Origin: Aquincola agrisoli
GTDB lineage: Bacteria; Pseudomonadota; Gammaproteobacteria; Burkholderiales; Burkholderiaceae_C
Length of the DNA stretch: 64,000 nucleotides
Assembly: GCF_036621135.1 (NCBI RefSeq)
Contig: NZ_JAZIBG010000024.1
Coordinates: 124,001 to 188,000 of the forward strand
Reading direction: 5' to 3'
A program made the position numbers and the translations under genes. Below the pieces are notes generated by a model. It worked only from the letters and a program-made list of their open reading frames with translations, searched no databases and was not told the DNA's origin. Positions 18,820 through 29,461 of the stretch are shown here, in pieces (positions within the stretch are counted from its first letter, which is position 1; every line of letters begins with the position of its first letter).

Positions 18820-19857
18820 ATGCAAACGATCCCCCGGCGCGGCGCGCCCTTGCTGGCCTGCGCGGCCCTCACCTTGGCGGCCGGCGCCGCCGCCGCGCAA
18901 TCGAGCGTCACCATCTACGGCCGCATCGACCTCGGCGTGCGCTATGGCCCGGCCGACCTGCTGAAGTCGGACGACCGGATGTGGGCCGTGGAGGACAGCT
19001 CCACCGGCCGCATCGGCTTTCGCGGCGTGGAAGACCTCGGCGGCGGCGTGTCGGCGTTCTTCCAGCTGGAGCACCGGCTGAAGGCCGACACCGGCATGGT
19101 CGACGGCGGCGTGTTCTGGAAGGACAAGGCCTGGGTCGGGCTGGCCAGCAAGACGCTGGGCTCGGTGCAGCTCGGCCGCATGAGCTCGCCGCAGGACAAC
19201 CTCGGCGTGAACGGCCGCTTCGAGGCCTTCGGCGGCGATTCCTATGCCTCCAACGGCAGCCGCGGCGCGAAGTCGGCCGCCAAGTGGGACAACACCGTCT
19301 ACTACACGACGCCCTTCCTGTCGGGCTTCACGGCCGGCGTGGCGGTGGCGGCCGGCGAAGGCACGCGCAAACGCGCGCAGGGCTTCCACCTCGACTACGC
19401 CAACGGCCCGCTGGTGCTGGCCACCACCTTCCAGACCGAGCAGGACCCGGTGTCGGGCGCGCCGTCCGGCAACGGCATCCGCACGGTGACGCTGGGCGGC
19501 TCATACCAGTTCGGCTTCGCGAAGCCGAGCTTCACCTACGCCCGGTCGACCGACCTCGGCGCGAGCGACGAGGGCAAGGAAACGGTGTGGACCGTCGGCG
19601 CTCGCATACCGGCCGGCCCGGGCGAGCTGCGGGTGTCGTTCCGCCGCATCGACGGCGACAGGGTCAACGGCAGCACCCACGCCGCCGACCGCAAGAGCCA
19701 TCGGCTGGGCGTCGGCTACCAGTACTTCCTGAGCAAGCGCTCGACGCTGAACCTCTCGCTGGTGAACGACCAGGTGAAGACCTTCAACGCCAACGGCAGC
19801 ACGAAGACGGACTTCTCCGGCAACGGCTTCGAGCTGGCACTGCGCCACAACTTCTGA
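18820..19857 (+). CDS. Outer-membrane general porin (Burkholderiales porin family)
   Basis: A 345-residue beta-barrel porin. The signal peptide MQTIPRRGAPLLACAALTLA is followed by cleavage near AAA-QSSVTIYGRID. It has the standard GRIGFRGVEDLGGGVSAFFQLE and LGRMSSPQD segments, and it ends in Phe (ALRHNF), the assembly signal for BAM. AGGAG lies 11 bp before the ATG. It follows kdgF by 154 bp with no recognisable promoter in between, so it likely serves as the pectin-oligomer entry pore (the role of KdgM in enterobacteria, though the family is different). Confidence 0.9.
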   Translation: MQTIPRRGAPLLACAALTLAAGAAAAQSSVTIYGRIDLGVRYGPADLLKSDDRMWAVEDSSTGRIGFRGVEDLGGGVSAFFQLEHRLKADTGMVDGGVFWKDKAWVGLASKTLGSVQLGRMSSPQDNLGVNGRFEAFGGDSYASNGSRGAKSAAKWDNTVYYTTPFLSGFTAGVAVAAGEGTRKRAQGFHLDYANGPLVLATTFQTEQDPVSGAPSGNGIRTVTLGGSYQFGFAKPSFTYARSTDLGASDEGKETVWTVGARIPAGPGELRVSFRRIDGDRVNGSTHAADRKSHRLGVGYQYFLSKRSTLNLSLVNDQVKTFNANGSTKTDFSGNGFELALRHNF

Positions 19858-19876
19858 CCGGCCCGGCGAGGGCCGG
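19858..19876. terminator. Bidirectional hairpin between porin and kdgK
   Basis: CCGGCCC-GGCGA-GGGCCGG starts at the base after the porin stop and lies 5 bp from the kdgK stop. It is a perfect 7-bp GC stem shared by two convergent genes; no T-run is present. Confidence 0.55.
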
Positions 19877-19881
19877 CCGCG

Positions 19882-20811
19882 TCACATCAGGTCGGCCATC
19901 GCCTCGCGGGGAATCAGCGCGCCGCGGTGTTGGATGACACGGGCCGCCAGCTGGTTGCCGCGGGCCGCGGCTTCCTGCGGCGAGCGGCCCGCCAGGCGCG
20001 CCGCCAGGTACGCGCCGGCGAAGGAATCGCCCGCGGCCGTCGTGTCCACCGGCTTCACGTCCAGCGTCGGCACCTCGGCGACCGGGGCCTGCCCGGCGCG
20101 CACCAGGGTGGCGAGGCGGCCGCGCTTGACCACCACCTCCGGCGTTGGCAGCGCCAGCGCCCGGGTGACGGCGTCTTCCAGCGCCGGCAGGGCATGCAGC
20201 GCCTGCTCGTCGTCGGCGGTGATCAGGGCCAGGCTGCTGGCGGCGTAGGCCTGCGCATACCAGTGCCGCGCTTCCTCGGGCTCGGCCCACAGGCGCGGAC
20301 GGTAGTTGTTGTCGAAGGCGACGAGTGCGCCGCGCGCCTGCATCGCCCGCATCAGCGCGAGCAGCCGCTCGCGGCCCGCGGGCGGGAGGATCGCCAGGCT
20401 GATGCCACTCAGGTACAGCGCATCGAGCCGGCCCGCGGCCTCCTCGAGCGGCGTCTGCGGCGCATCGAAGTAGGCCTTGGCGGCGCTCTGGTCGCGCCAG
20501 TAGCTGAAGGTGCGTTCGCCGCTGGCATCCACCTCGATCAGGTACAGCCCCGGCGTGCGCCCGTGCACTCGCCGCACGAGGCCGACGTCCAGGCCTTCAG
20601 CTTGCCAGCGCTGCACCAGACCGTCGCTCAGACGGTCTTCGCCCAGGCCGGTGGCGTAGGTGGCCCGCACCGCGGGGCCGGCGCATCGCGCCAGGTACAC
20701 GGCGGTGTTCAGCGTGTCGCCGCCGAAGGCCTGGCGCATCGTGCCGAACGCCTCGCCCTGCAGTTCCAGCATGCATTCACCGAACAGCGCCACCCGCGGA
20801 GCATTTGCCAC
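19882..20811 (-). CDS. kdgK: 2-keto-3-deoxygluconate kinase KdgK, GTG start
   Basis: A 309-residue PfkB-family sugar kinase that makes KDPG from the KduD product. N-terminal FGECMLELQG and FGGDTLNTAVYLAR are typical of KdgK, and the PfkB signature DTTAAGDSFAGAYLAARL holds the catalytic Asp. The start is GTG at 20811, preceded by GAGGGAA at 6 bp. It is transcribed separately from the main pectin run and has its own KdgR-like box 16 bp upstream. The KDPG aldolase that would follow is not in the window. Confidence 0.95.
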   Translation of the reverse strand: MANAPRVALFGECMLELQGEAFGTMRQAFGGDTLNTAVYLARCAGPAVRATYATGLGEDRLSDGLVQRWQAEGLDVGLVRRVHGRTPGLYLIEVDASGERTFSYWRDQSAAKAYFDAPQTPLEEAAGRLDALYLSGISLAILPPAGRERLLALMRAMQARGALVAFDNNYRPRLWAEPEEARHWYAQAYAASSLALITADDEQALHALPALEDAVTRALALPTPEVVVKRGRLATLVRAGQAPVAEVPTLDVKPVDTTAAGDSFAGAYLAARLAGRSPQEAAARGNQLAARVIQHRGALIPREAMADLM

Positions 20812-20826
20812 GTTGTTCCCTCGATA

Positions 20827-20843
20827 TCAAAACGTTGTTTCAA
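20827..20843. promoter_or_regulatory. KdgR-like operator at kdgK
   Basis: On the minus strand TTGAAACAACGTTTTGA, sharing the left half TTGAAAC and the central A.G with the kduI/kdgF box (TTGAAACGATGGTTCAA in the same orientation). It sits between a TACAAT -10-like hexamer and the Shine-Dalgarno, where a bound repressor would block initiation. Confidence 0.68.
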
Positions 20844-20924
20844 TATTGTATGAACGGGAAGCGGTGGCGGATAGCCTCCGTCCGGAGCCAGCGACCTCGT
20901 CAGGCCGCGGGTGTTGCCATCCCG

Positions 20925-22106
20925 CTATTCCAGGGCGGAGGCCGGGCCGAAGAACTCGTAGCGCACCTGCGTGTCCGGCACCCCGAGCGCACGCAGCGTG
21001 CGGCGGACCTGCTGCATGAAGGGCCTGGGTCCAAGGAAATAGGCGTCCACGTCGGCAGGCGCGGCGGGCAGCCAGCCGGCGAGCCGGCCTTCGTCCAGCC
21101 GGCCCACGGCATGCGGCACATCGGCCGCCGCAGGTTCGTCGTAACAGTAGAAGCGCCGCAGCTGCGGGTGGCGGGCGGCCAGTGCGTCCACCGCCGAGCG
21201 GAAGGCGTGCACCGCATGGTTGCGCGCGCAGTGGATGAAGTGCACCGGCCGTGTGCCGGCCAGCGCCGCCTCCAGCATCGCCAGCGTCGGGGTGATGCCG
21301 ACGCCTCCGCTGATCAGCACCACCGGCCGGTCGCCTTCCGCCAGCGTGAAGTGGCCGGCGGGCGGGAAGAGTTCGATGCAGTCGCCGGCGTGCACGGTGT
21401 CGTGCAGGAAGTTCGATGCCTTGCCGCCCGGCTCGCGCTTGACGCTGATGCGGTAGCTGCGCCCGTTGGGCGCGGCGGACAACGAGTAGTTGCGCCGGAT
21501 CTCCTCGCCGTCGACCCAGAGCCGCAGGCCGATGTACTGCCCAGGCATGAAGCCGACCACCGCACCGCCGTCGGCCGGCACCAGGTGGAAGGACGTGATC
21601 TCCTCGCTCTCCTTCACCTTGTCGGCCACGGTGAAGGCGCGTGCGCCGCGCCATCCGCCTGGCGCGGCGGCCAGGGCGTCGTAGCGCTGGGCCTCGGCGC
21701 CGATCAGCAGGTCGGCGAGCTGCTGGTAGGCCGCGGCCCAGGCCGCGATCACTTCGTCGGTCGCCACCTCGGCGCCCAGCACCTCGCGGATCGCGCGCAG
21801 CAGGCAGGCGCCGACGATCGGGTAGTGCGCAGGCAGCACCTGCAGGGCGACGTGCTTGTTGACGATCTGCGCCGCCAGGTCGCCCAGCGCTTCCAGCCGG
21901 TCGATGTGCTTGGCGTACATCAGCACGCCGTTGGCGAGTGCACGCGGCTGGGCGCCGCTGGCCTGGTGGGCGCTGTTGAAGAGCGGCCGCACCTCGGGGT
22001 GCTCGGCCAGCATGATCCGGTAGAAGTGCGTGGTGAGTGCCTCGCCGCCCGTCTCCAGCAGAGGGACGGTGGCACGGACGATGGCGCGTTGGGCTTCGGT
22101 CAGCAT
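20925..22106 (-). CDS. hmp: Flavohaemoprotein Hmp, nitric oxide dioxygenase
   Basis: A 393-residue enzyme that converts NO and O2 to nitrate with NAD(P)H. The globin domain (1-140) has Tyr29, Gln53, proximal His85 and Tyr95 at the E. coli Hmp positions. The ferredoxin-reductase part has the FAD motif RRNYSLS and the NAD-binding GGVGITPTLAM, ending YEFFGP. The ATG at 22106 follows AAGGAGC by 7 bp. It is divergent from norR, with a sigma-54 promoter and NorR boxes between them. Confidence 0.97.
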   Translation of the reverse strand: MLTEAQRAIVRATVPLLETGGEALTTHFYRIMLAEHPEVRPLFNSAHQASGAQPRALANGVLMYAKHIDRLEALGDLAAQIVNKHVALQVLPAHYPIVGACLLRAIREVLGAEVATDEVIAAWAAAYQQLADLLIGAEAQRYDALAAAPGGWRGARAFTVADKVKESEEITSFHLVPADGGAVVGFMPGQYIGLRLWVDGEEIRRNYSLSAAPNGRSYRISVKREPGGKASNFLHDTVHAGDCIELFPPAGHFTLAEGDRPVVLISGGVGITPTLAMLEAALAGTRPVHFIHCARNHAVHAFRSAVDALAARHPQLRRFYCYDEPAAADVPHAVGRLDEGRLAGWLPAAPADVDAYFLGPRPFMQQVRRTLRALGVPDTQVRYEFFGPASALE

Positions 22107-22137
22107 GTCGATGGCTCCTTGGGGATGCGTGGTGCAT

Positions 22138-22153
22138 TGCAACGCGCAGGCCA
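22138..22153 (-). promoter_or_regulatory. Sigma-54 promoter of hmp
   Basis: Minus strand TGGCCTGCGCGTTGCA: TGGC at -24 and TTGCA at -12, with GG-N10-GC spacing. The predicted start lies about 20 bp before the hmp ATG, just upstream of its ribosome-binding site. The neighbouring regulator is a sigma-54 activator, which supports the call. Confidence 0.8.
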
Positions 22154-22189
22154 ACCCCGAAGGCTCGGCAAATCAATGACTTGGCCGTG

Positions 22190-22245
22190 GTGATGTGCTT
22201 ATGACATCACTATGATGAAGTCATATTCACGCACATGAAGTCGAT

Positions 22246-22250
<5 letters not shown>
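22190..22250. promoter_or_regulatory. Three NorR boxes (GT-N7-AC) upstream of hmp
   Basis: GT-N7-AC occurs at 22195-22205, 22220-22230 and 22240-22250. The first is the centre of a perfect inverted repeat, GTGATGT-GCTTATG-ACATCAC (22190-22210). Their centres lie about 75-120 bp upstream of the predicted hmp start, the usual enhancer distance; E. coli NorR also uses three such sites. The third overlaps the norR start codon. Confidence 0.75.
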
Positions 22251-23853
<1,603 letters not shown>

Positions 23854-23872
23854 CGGCGCGGGCCGGCGGCTG

Positions 23873-24292
23873 CTAGAGCACGTCGGCGTCCAGGTGGGTT
23901 TCGATGTGGATGTCGCCGACGAGGGTCTTGTGCACCGGGCAGGCCTCGGCCACGCGCAGCAGCGAGGCGCGCTGTTCGTCGGTGAGCGCGCCGAAGACCT
24001 GGATGGTGCGTGTCATGCGGTACACGCCTTCCGACTGCGCATGCTTGACCTGCACCCGGATCTGCCGCAGCGCATAGCCCTTGCGCTGGCTGTAGAGCTC
24101 CAGCGTCAACGTGGTGCAGGCGGCCAGCGCCGCGTCGAGCAGGTCGTGGGGGGAGGGCCGCAGCGCGGCTTCGCCGGGGCGCGGATCGACGTCCGCGATC
24201 AGCGCGCCCCCCGGCAGGAGGATCTCGCAGGCGGTTGCGCTGGCGCCCTCGGCGGCAGCGTCCTTCGGTTCCCAGGTGGCCTGGATGCTCAT
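23873..24292 (-). CDS. OsmC/Ohr-family peroxide-detoxifying protein
   Basis: A 139-residue OsmC-like protein. The two conserved Cys lie in ALAACTTLTLELY and AEACPVHKTL, the peroxidatic and resolving positions used for organic hydroperoxide reduction. The ATG at 24292 gives MSIQATWEPKD; earlier starts would extend through a Pro/Arg-rich shadow. Cytoplasmic. It lies 94 bp downstream of the HxlR gene in the same direction, so it could share the redox-responsive promoter. Confidence 0.88.
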   Translation of the reverse strand: MSIQATWEPKDAAAEGASATACEILLPGGALIADVDPRPGEAALRPSPHDLLDAALAACTTLTLELYSQRKGYALRQIRVQVKHAQSEGVYRMTRTIQVFGALTDEQRASLLRVAEACPVHKTLVGDIHIETHLDADVL

Positions 24293-24386
24293 GGCAGGAG
24301 TTCTCCGGTGGTGAAGGTTCGGCAGCCGCAGCGTGCCATGCCGGCCTGACGGCCTGCGCGGCGAAGGGTCATCGGCGGGCAGGCCG

Positions 24387-24749
24387 TCAGGCCGCATCCT
24401 CCTCGGGCACTGCCTGCGTCGGCAAGTTGCCGATGCGCTTCATGTGTTTGGTGCCCCACTCGCAGAGCGGCCCGAGCGCCTGCATCAGCGATTCGCCGAA
24501 CGGCGTGATCGTGTACTCCACGCGCGGCGGCACTTCCTGGTAGTTCTTGCGGTTCACCACGCCGTCGAGCTCCAGCTCCTTCAGCTCCTGGATCAGCATC
24601 TTCTCGCTGATGCCCGCGGTGAGCCGGCGCAACTCGCCGAACCGCCTCGGCTCGCCTTCTGCCAGGTTGTAGAGGATGAGCAGCTTCCACTTGCCGCCGA
24701 TCAGCGACAGCGCCGCTTCCAGGCCGCAGCCATAAGTCTTCCTCGCCAT
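24387..24749 (-). CDS. HxlR-family transcriptional regulator
   Basis: A 120-residue winged-helix regulator. It has the family N-terminus with the single conserved Cys8 (KTYGCGLEAALSLIGGKWKLLIL), then RFGELRRLTAGISEKMLIQEL and VPPRVEYTITPFG. Many HxlR proteins sense electrophiles or quinones through this Cys. GGAG lies 6 bp before the ATG. It is divergent from an RND efflux operon with a candidate operator between them, so it likely represses that operon and itself. Confidence 0.93.
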   Translation of the reverse strand: MARKTYGCGLEAALSLIGGKWKLLILYNLAEGEPRRFGELRRLTAGISEKMLIQELKELELDGVVNRKNYQEVPPRVEYTITPFGESLMQALGPLCEWGTKHMKRIGNLPTQAVPEEDAA

Positions 24750-24770
24750 ACGGGACTCCGAAAAATTTAG

Positions 24771-24792
24771 GTACTTACCAAAAGGTGGGTAC
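24771..24792. promoter_or_regulatory. Candidate HxlR operator at the RND efflux promoter
   Basis: GTACTTACC-AAAA-GGTGGGTAC, an imperfect inverted repeat (7 of 9 positions), preceded by TTAG and followed by TTG. It lies 22 bp upstream of hxlR and about 130 bp upstream of the efflux operon, in the only AT-rich stretch between them. Confidence 0.6.
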
Positions 24793-24924
24793 TTGTCGAT
24801 TCGAAATCAAGATCGCATTGTAGAGCCCAAGTTCCCGTTCACCGTACTTCACATGCCGCTTGCAGCCGGCAGGGGGCGGTGTTGCCTGCGGCACCCCGAT
24901 CCATCTTCACCAGGAGTTTTTCAC

Positions 24925-26136
24925 ATGAACAGCAAGCTCATCCGCCACCCGCGCACCTGGTGGCTCGGCGGCGTGGCCCTGTCGGCGCTGGCCGCCGCGG
25001 CCACGCTCACGTTGTCGCCCAGCAGCGACGCGGCCAATCCGCCGGCGGCCGAGGTGCCCGCGGCCGTCCCCGTCTCCGTGGCCGCGGTCGAGCGCCGCGG
25101 CGTCGTCGCCTGGGACGAATTCTCCGGCCGCCTCGAAGCGGTCGACCGCGTCGAGGTGCGGTCGCGCGTGGCCGGCGCGGTGCAGGCCGTGCACTTCCGC
25201 GAAGGCTCGCTCGTGCGGCAGGGCGACCTGCTGGTGACGATCGACCCGGCGCCTTACGCCGCCGAAGTCGACCGCGCCGAAGCCCAGGTGGCCGCGGCGC
25301 AGGCGCGCGTGGCCTTCACCCAGAGCGAATACGAACGCGCACAGCGGCTGTGGCAGGAACAGGCCATCGCGCAGCGCGAGCTCGACGAACGCGGCAACGC
25401 CCAGCGCGAGGCGGCGGCCAACCTGCGCGCCGCGCAGGCTGCGCTGCAGTCAGCGCGCCTCAACCTCGGCTACACGCAGGTGAAGGCGCCGGTCTCGGGC
25501 CGCGTCGGCCGCATCGAGGTGACGGTGGGCAACCTCATCTCCGCCGGCGCCGGCGCGCCGGTGCTGACCTCGCTGGTGTCGGTGAACCCGATCTACGCGA
25601 GCTTCGACGCCGACGAGCAGATCGTCACCCGGGCGCTGGCGGCGCTGCCCCAGGGTGGGCGCGAGCAGCTCCAGCGCATTCCGGTGCGCATGGAAACCGC
25701 CGACGGCGTGGGCGTCGACGGCAAGCTGCAGCTCATCGACAACCAGGTCGACGCCAGGAGCGGCACCGTGCGCGTGCGCGCGGTGTTCGACAACCCGCAG
25801 GGCCAGCTCACGCCCGGCCAGTTCGCCCGGCTGCGCATGGGCCAGGCCCGCACCAGCGAGGCATTGCTGCTCAACGAACGCGCCGTCGGCACCGACCAGA
25901 GCAAGCGCTTCGTGATGGTGGTGGGCGAGGGCGACAAGCTGGTCTGGCGCGAAGTGACGCTCGGCGCCACGGTCGACGGCCTGCGCATCGTCACCAGCGG
26001 CCTGCAGGCCGGCGAGCGCGTGGTCGTCAACGGCCTGCAGCGCGTGCGCCCGGGCGTGCAGGTGGCGCCCAAGCTGGTGCCGATGAACGCCAAGCCCGAA
26101 GTGACGGCCAAGGCGGGCGCCGGCAGCGCCTCCTGA
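24925..26136 (+). CDS. RND efflux periplasmic adaptor (MexE/AcrA type)
   Basis: A 403-residue membrane-fusion protein linking the RND pump to the outer-membrane channel. The N-terminus has a hydrophobic anchor or signal (WWLGGVALSALAAAATLTL) without a lipobox Cys. Barrel-sandwich halves are seen around RVEVRSRVAGAVQAVHFREG and LGYTQVKAPVSGRVGRIEV, flanking an alpha-hairpin (residues 110-170). The beta-barrel follows (VNPIYASFDADEQI), with the C-terminal GLQAGERVVVNGLQRVRPG. AGGAG lies 8 bp before the ATG. First gene of a three-gene operon. Confidence 0.94.
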   Translation: MNSKLIRHPRTWWLGGVALSALAAAATLTLSPSSDAANPPAAEVPAAVPVSVAAVERRGVVAWDEFSGRLEAVDRVEVRSRVAGAVQAVHFREGSLVRQGDLLVTIDPAPYAAEVDRAEAQVAAAQARVAFTQSEYERAQRLWQEQAIAQRELDERGNAQREAAANLRAAQAALQSARLNLGYTQVKAPVSGRVGRIEVTVGNLISAGAGAPVLTSLVSVNPIYASFDADEQIVTRALAALPQGGREQLQRIPVRMETADGVGVDGKLQLIDNQVDARSGTVRVRAVFDNPQGQLTPGQFARLRMGQARTSEALLLNERAVGTDQSKRFVMVVGEGDKLVWREVTLGATVDGLRIVTSGLQAGERVVVNGLQRVRPGVQVAPKLVPMNAKPEVTAKAGAGSAS

Positions 26137-26198
26137 AACCCCGCGCCACCCGGAACGAGCCGAAGAACAAGCGTTGTCCCCTCACGAGGGAGGAACCC

Positions 26199-29100
26199 AT
26201 GAACCTGTCCAAATTCTTCATCGACCGCCCCATCTTCGCGGGCGTGCTGTCGGTGCTGATGCTGATCGGCGGCCTGCTCGCGTTGCGCGTGCTGCCGATC
26301 TCCGAGTACCCCGAAGTCGTGCCGCCCTCGGTGGTGGTGCGCGCGCAATACCCCGGCGCCAACCCCAAGGTCATCGCCGAGACCGTGGCCACCCCGCTGG
26401 AAGAATCCATCAACGGCGTCGAAGGCATGCTCTACATGAGCAGCCAGGCCACCACCGACGGCGTGATGCAGCTCACCGTCACCTTCGCGCTCGGCGTCGA
26501 CCCCGACAAGGCCCAGCAGCTGGTGCAGAACCGCGTCTCGCAGGCCGAGCCGCGGCTGCCCGAGGAAGTGCGGCGCCTGGGCGTCACCACCATCAAGAGC
26601 TCGCCCGACCTCACGCTGGTGGTGCACCTGTCATCGCCCACCGGCCGCTACGACAACACCTACCTGCGCAACTACGCCGCCATCAACCTGAAGGACCGCC
26701 TCGCGCGCCTGAAGGGCGTGGGCCAGGTGCAGCTGTGGGGCAGCGGCGACTACGCCATGCGCGTGTGGCTCGACCCGGCCAAGGTGGCCGAGCGGGGCCT
26801 CTCGGCCGGCGACGTGGCCGACGCCATCCGCCAGCAGAACGTGCAGGCCGCCGCCGGCGTGGTGGGCGCCTCGCCCGGCCTGCCGGGGGTCGACTTCCAG
26901 CTTTCCGTCAACGCCCAGGGCCGGCTCGAGGACGTCGAGCAGTTCGGCGACATCATCGTCAAGAGCGGCCAGGGCGGCGAAGTGACCCGCCTGCGCGACG
27001 TCGCCCGCCTGGAACTCGGTGCCTCCGACTACGCGCTGCGCTCGCTGCTCGACAACAAGGAAGCCGTGGCCATCGCCATCCTGGCCGCGCCCGGCTCCAA
27101 CGCCATCGACATCGCCGACCAGGTGCGCGCCACCATGGCCGACGCGCAGAAGGCCATGCCCGAAGGCGTGGAGCACTCCATCGTCTACGACACCACGCAG
27201 TTCGTGCGGGCGTCGATCGAATCGGTGGTGCACACGCTGCTCGAAGCCGTGCTGCTGGTGGTGCTGGTCGTCATCGTCTTCCTGCAGACCTGGCGCGCCT
27301 CCATCATCCCGCTGCTGGCCGTGCCGGTGTCGGTGGTGGGCACCTTCGCGGTGATGCACGTGTTCGGCTTCTCGATCAACGCGCTCAGCCTGTTCGGCCT
27401 GGTGCTGGCCATCGGCATCGTGGTCGACGACGCCATCGTGGTCGTCGAGAACGTCGAGCGCAACATCGAGGCGGGCCTGAGCCCGCGCGAGGCCACCTAC
27501 CGCGCGATGCGCGAAGTGTCGGGCCCCATCATCGCCATCGCGCTGGTGCTGGTGGCCGTGTTCGTGCCGCTGGCCTTCATCAGCGGGCTCACGGGCCAGT
27601 TCTATCGCCAGTTCGCGCTGACGATCGCCATCTCCACCGTCATCTCGGCGATCAACTCGCTGACCCTGTCGCCCGCGCTCGCCGCGCTGCTGCTCAAGGG
27701 CCACGATGCGCCCAAGGACGCGCTGACCCGCGGCATGGACCGCGCCTTCGGCTGGTTCTTCCGCGGCTTCAACAAGGCGTTCGGCCGCGGCTCCGAGGCC
27801 TACGCCGGCGGCGTGGCCAAGGTCGTCACGCGCAAGGCGCTGATGATGGCCATCTACCTGGCGCTGGTGGCCGTGACCTTCGGCCTCTTCAAGGCCGTGC
27901 CCAGCGGCTTCGTGCCGGCGCAGGACAAGCAGTACCTGATCGGCTTCGCGCAGCTGCCCGACGGCGCCACGCTCGACCGCACCGACGACGTGATCCGCCG
28001 CATGGGCGAGATCACGCTGAAGCAGCCCGGCGTGGAGCACGCCATCTCGTTCCCGGGCCTGTCGATCAACGGCTTCACCAACAGCTCCAACTCCGGCGTC
28101 GTCTTCGTCGGCCTCAAGGCCTTCGACCAGCGCACCGCGAAGGACCAGAGCGCCGGCGCCATCGCGATGGCGCTGAACCAGCAGTTCGCGCAGATCGAGG
28201 ACGCCTTCATCGTGATGTTCCCGCCGCCGCCGGTGCAGGGGCTGGGCACCACGGGCGGCTTCAAGCTGCAGCTGGAAGACCGCGCGTCGCTCGGCTACGA
28301 GGCGCTGGATGCCGCCACCAAGGCCTTCATGGCCAAGGCCTACCAGGCGCCTGAGCTCACCGGCATGTTCTCCAGCTACCAAGTCAACGTGCCGCAGCTC
28401 TACGCCAACATCGACCGCACCAAGGCGCGGCAGCTCGGCGTGTCGGTGACCGACGTGTTCGACACCATGCAGATCTACCTCGGCAGCCTGTACGTCAACG
28501 ACTTCAACAAGTTCGGCCGCACCTACTCCGTGCGCGTGCAGGCCGATGCCGGCCACCGCGCGCGCGCCGAGGACATCGGCCTGCTGAAGGTGCGCTCGGC
28601 CTCGGGCGAGATGGTGCCGCTGGCCGCGCTGATGAGCGTTCAGCCCAGCTTCGGCCCCGAGCGCGCGATGCGCTACAACGGCTTCCTGTCAGCCGACATC
28701 AACGGCGGCCCGGCGCCCGGCTACTCCAGCGGGCAGGCGCAGGACGCGATCCAGCGCATCGCGGCCGAGACGCTGCCGCCCGGCATCGGCTACGAATGGA
28801 CGGAGCTGACCTACCAGGAGATCCTGGCCGGCAACTCGGCGGTGATCGTCTTCCCCCTGGCGATCCTGCTCGTCTTCCTGGTGCTGGCGGCGCAGTACGA
28901 GAGCCTGACGCTGCCGCTGGCCATCATCCTGATCGTGCCGATGGGCCTGCTCGCCGCGATGACCGGCGTGTGGCTCGACGGCGGCGACAACAACGTCTTC
29001 ACCCAGATCGGGCTGGTGGTGCTGGTGGGGCTGAGCGCGAAGAACGCGATCCTGATCGTGGAGTTCGCGCGCGAGCTGGAATTCGCCGGGCGCACGCCGA

Positions 29101-29447
29101 TCGAGGCGGCGATCGAGGCCGCGCGGCTGCGCCTGCGCCCGATCCTGATGACCTCGCTGGCCTTCGTGATGGGCGTGCTGCCCCTCGTGCTGGCCACCGG
29201 CGCCGGTGCCGAGATGCGCAGCGCGATGGGCGTGGCGGTGTTCGCCGGGATGATCGGCGTGACGGCCTTCGGCCTCTTCCTGACGCCGGTGTTCTACGTG
29301 CTGCTGCGCAAGCTCACCGGCAACCGGCCGCTGAAGCTGCACGGCGAGGTGCCGCACATGGAGGCCTTCGCGGGCGCCCACGCGGCCCAGGGCGGCGGCC
29401 ACGCGCAGCCGATGCCGGCCGCGCCTCGCCACCCGCACGACGCTTGA
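26199..29447 (+). CDS. RND multidrug efflux pump, HAE1 family (MexF/OqxB-like)
   Basis: A 1082-residue inner-membrane proton antiporter with 12 membrane segments and two large periplasmic loops. The start MNLSKFFIDRPIFAGVLSVL and LPISEYPEVVPPSVVVRAQYPGANP closely resemble MexF. The TM4 proton-relay Asp pair is in GIVVDDAIVVVENVERN. GGAGG lies 8 bp before the ATG at 26199. The MexF resemblance suggests export of chloramphenicol- or quinolone-like compounds; the actual substrate is unknown. A frame open far upstream is a shadow of the adaptor gene. Confidence 0.96.
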   Translation: MNLSKFFIDRPIFAGVLSVLMLIGGLLALRVLPISEYPEVVPPSVVVRAQYPGANPKVIAETVATPLEESINGVEGMLYMSSQATTDGVMQLTVTFALGVDPDKAQQLVQNRVSQAEPRLPEEVRRLGVTTIKSSPDLTLVVHLSSPTGRYDNTYLRNYAAINLKDRLARLKGVGQVQLWGSGDYAMRVWLDPAKVAERGLSAGDVADAIRQQNVQAAAGVVGASPGLPGVDFQLSVNAQGRLEDVEQFGDIIVKSGQGGEVTRLRDVARLELGASDYALRSLLDNKEAVAIAILAAPGSNAIDIADQVRATMADAQKAMPEGVEHSIVYDTTQFVRASIESVVHTLLEAVLLVVLVVIVFLQTWRASIIPLLAVPVSVVGTFAVMHVFGFSINALSLFGLVLAIGIVVDDAIVVVENVERNIEAGLSPREATYRAMREVSGPIIAIALVLVAVFVPLAFISGLTGQFYRQFALTIAISTVISAINSLTLSPALAALLLKGHDAPKDALTRGMDRAFGWFFRGFNKAFGRGSEAYAGGVAKVVTRKALMMAIYLALVAVTFGLFKAVPSGFVPAQDKQYLIGFAQLPDGATLDRTDDVIRRMGEITLKQPGVEHAISFPGLSINGFTNSSNSGVVFVGLKAFDQRTAKDQSAGAIAMALNQQFAQIEDAFIVMFPPPPVQGLGTTGGFKLQLEDRASLGYEALDAATKAFMAKAYQAPELTGMFSSYQVNVPQLYANIDRTKARQLGVSVTDVFDTMQIYLGSLYVNDFNKFGRTYSVRVQADAGHRARAEDIGLLKVRSASGEMVPLAALMSVQPSFGPERAMRYNGFLSADINGGPAPGYSSGQAQDAIQRIAAETLPPGIGYEWTELTYQEILAGNSAVIVFPLAILLVFLVLAAQYESLTLPLAIILIVPMGLLAAMTGVWLDGGDNNVFTQIGLVVLVGLSAKNAILIVEFARELEFAGRTPIEAAIEAARLRLRPILMTSLAFVMGVLPLVLATGAGAEMRSAMGVAVFAGMIGVTAFGLFLTPVFYVLLRKLTGNRPLKLHGEVPHMEAFAGAHAAQGGGHAQPMPAAPRHPHDA

Positions 29448-29461
29448 ACGAGGAGAACAAC

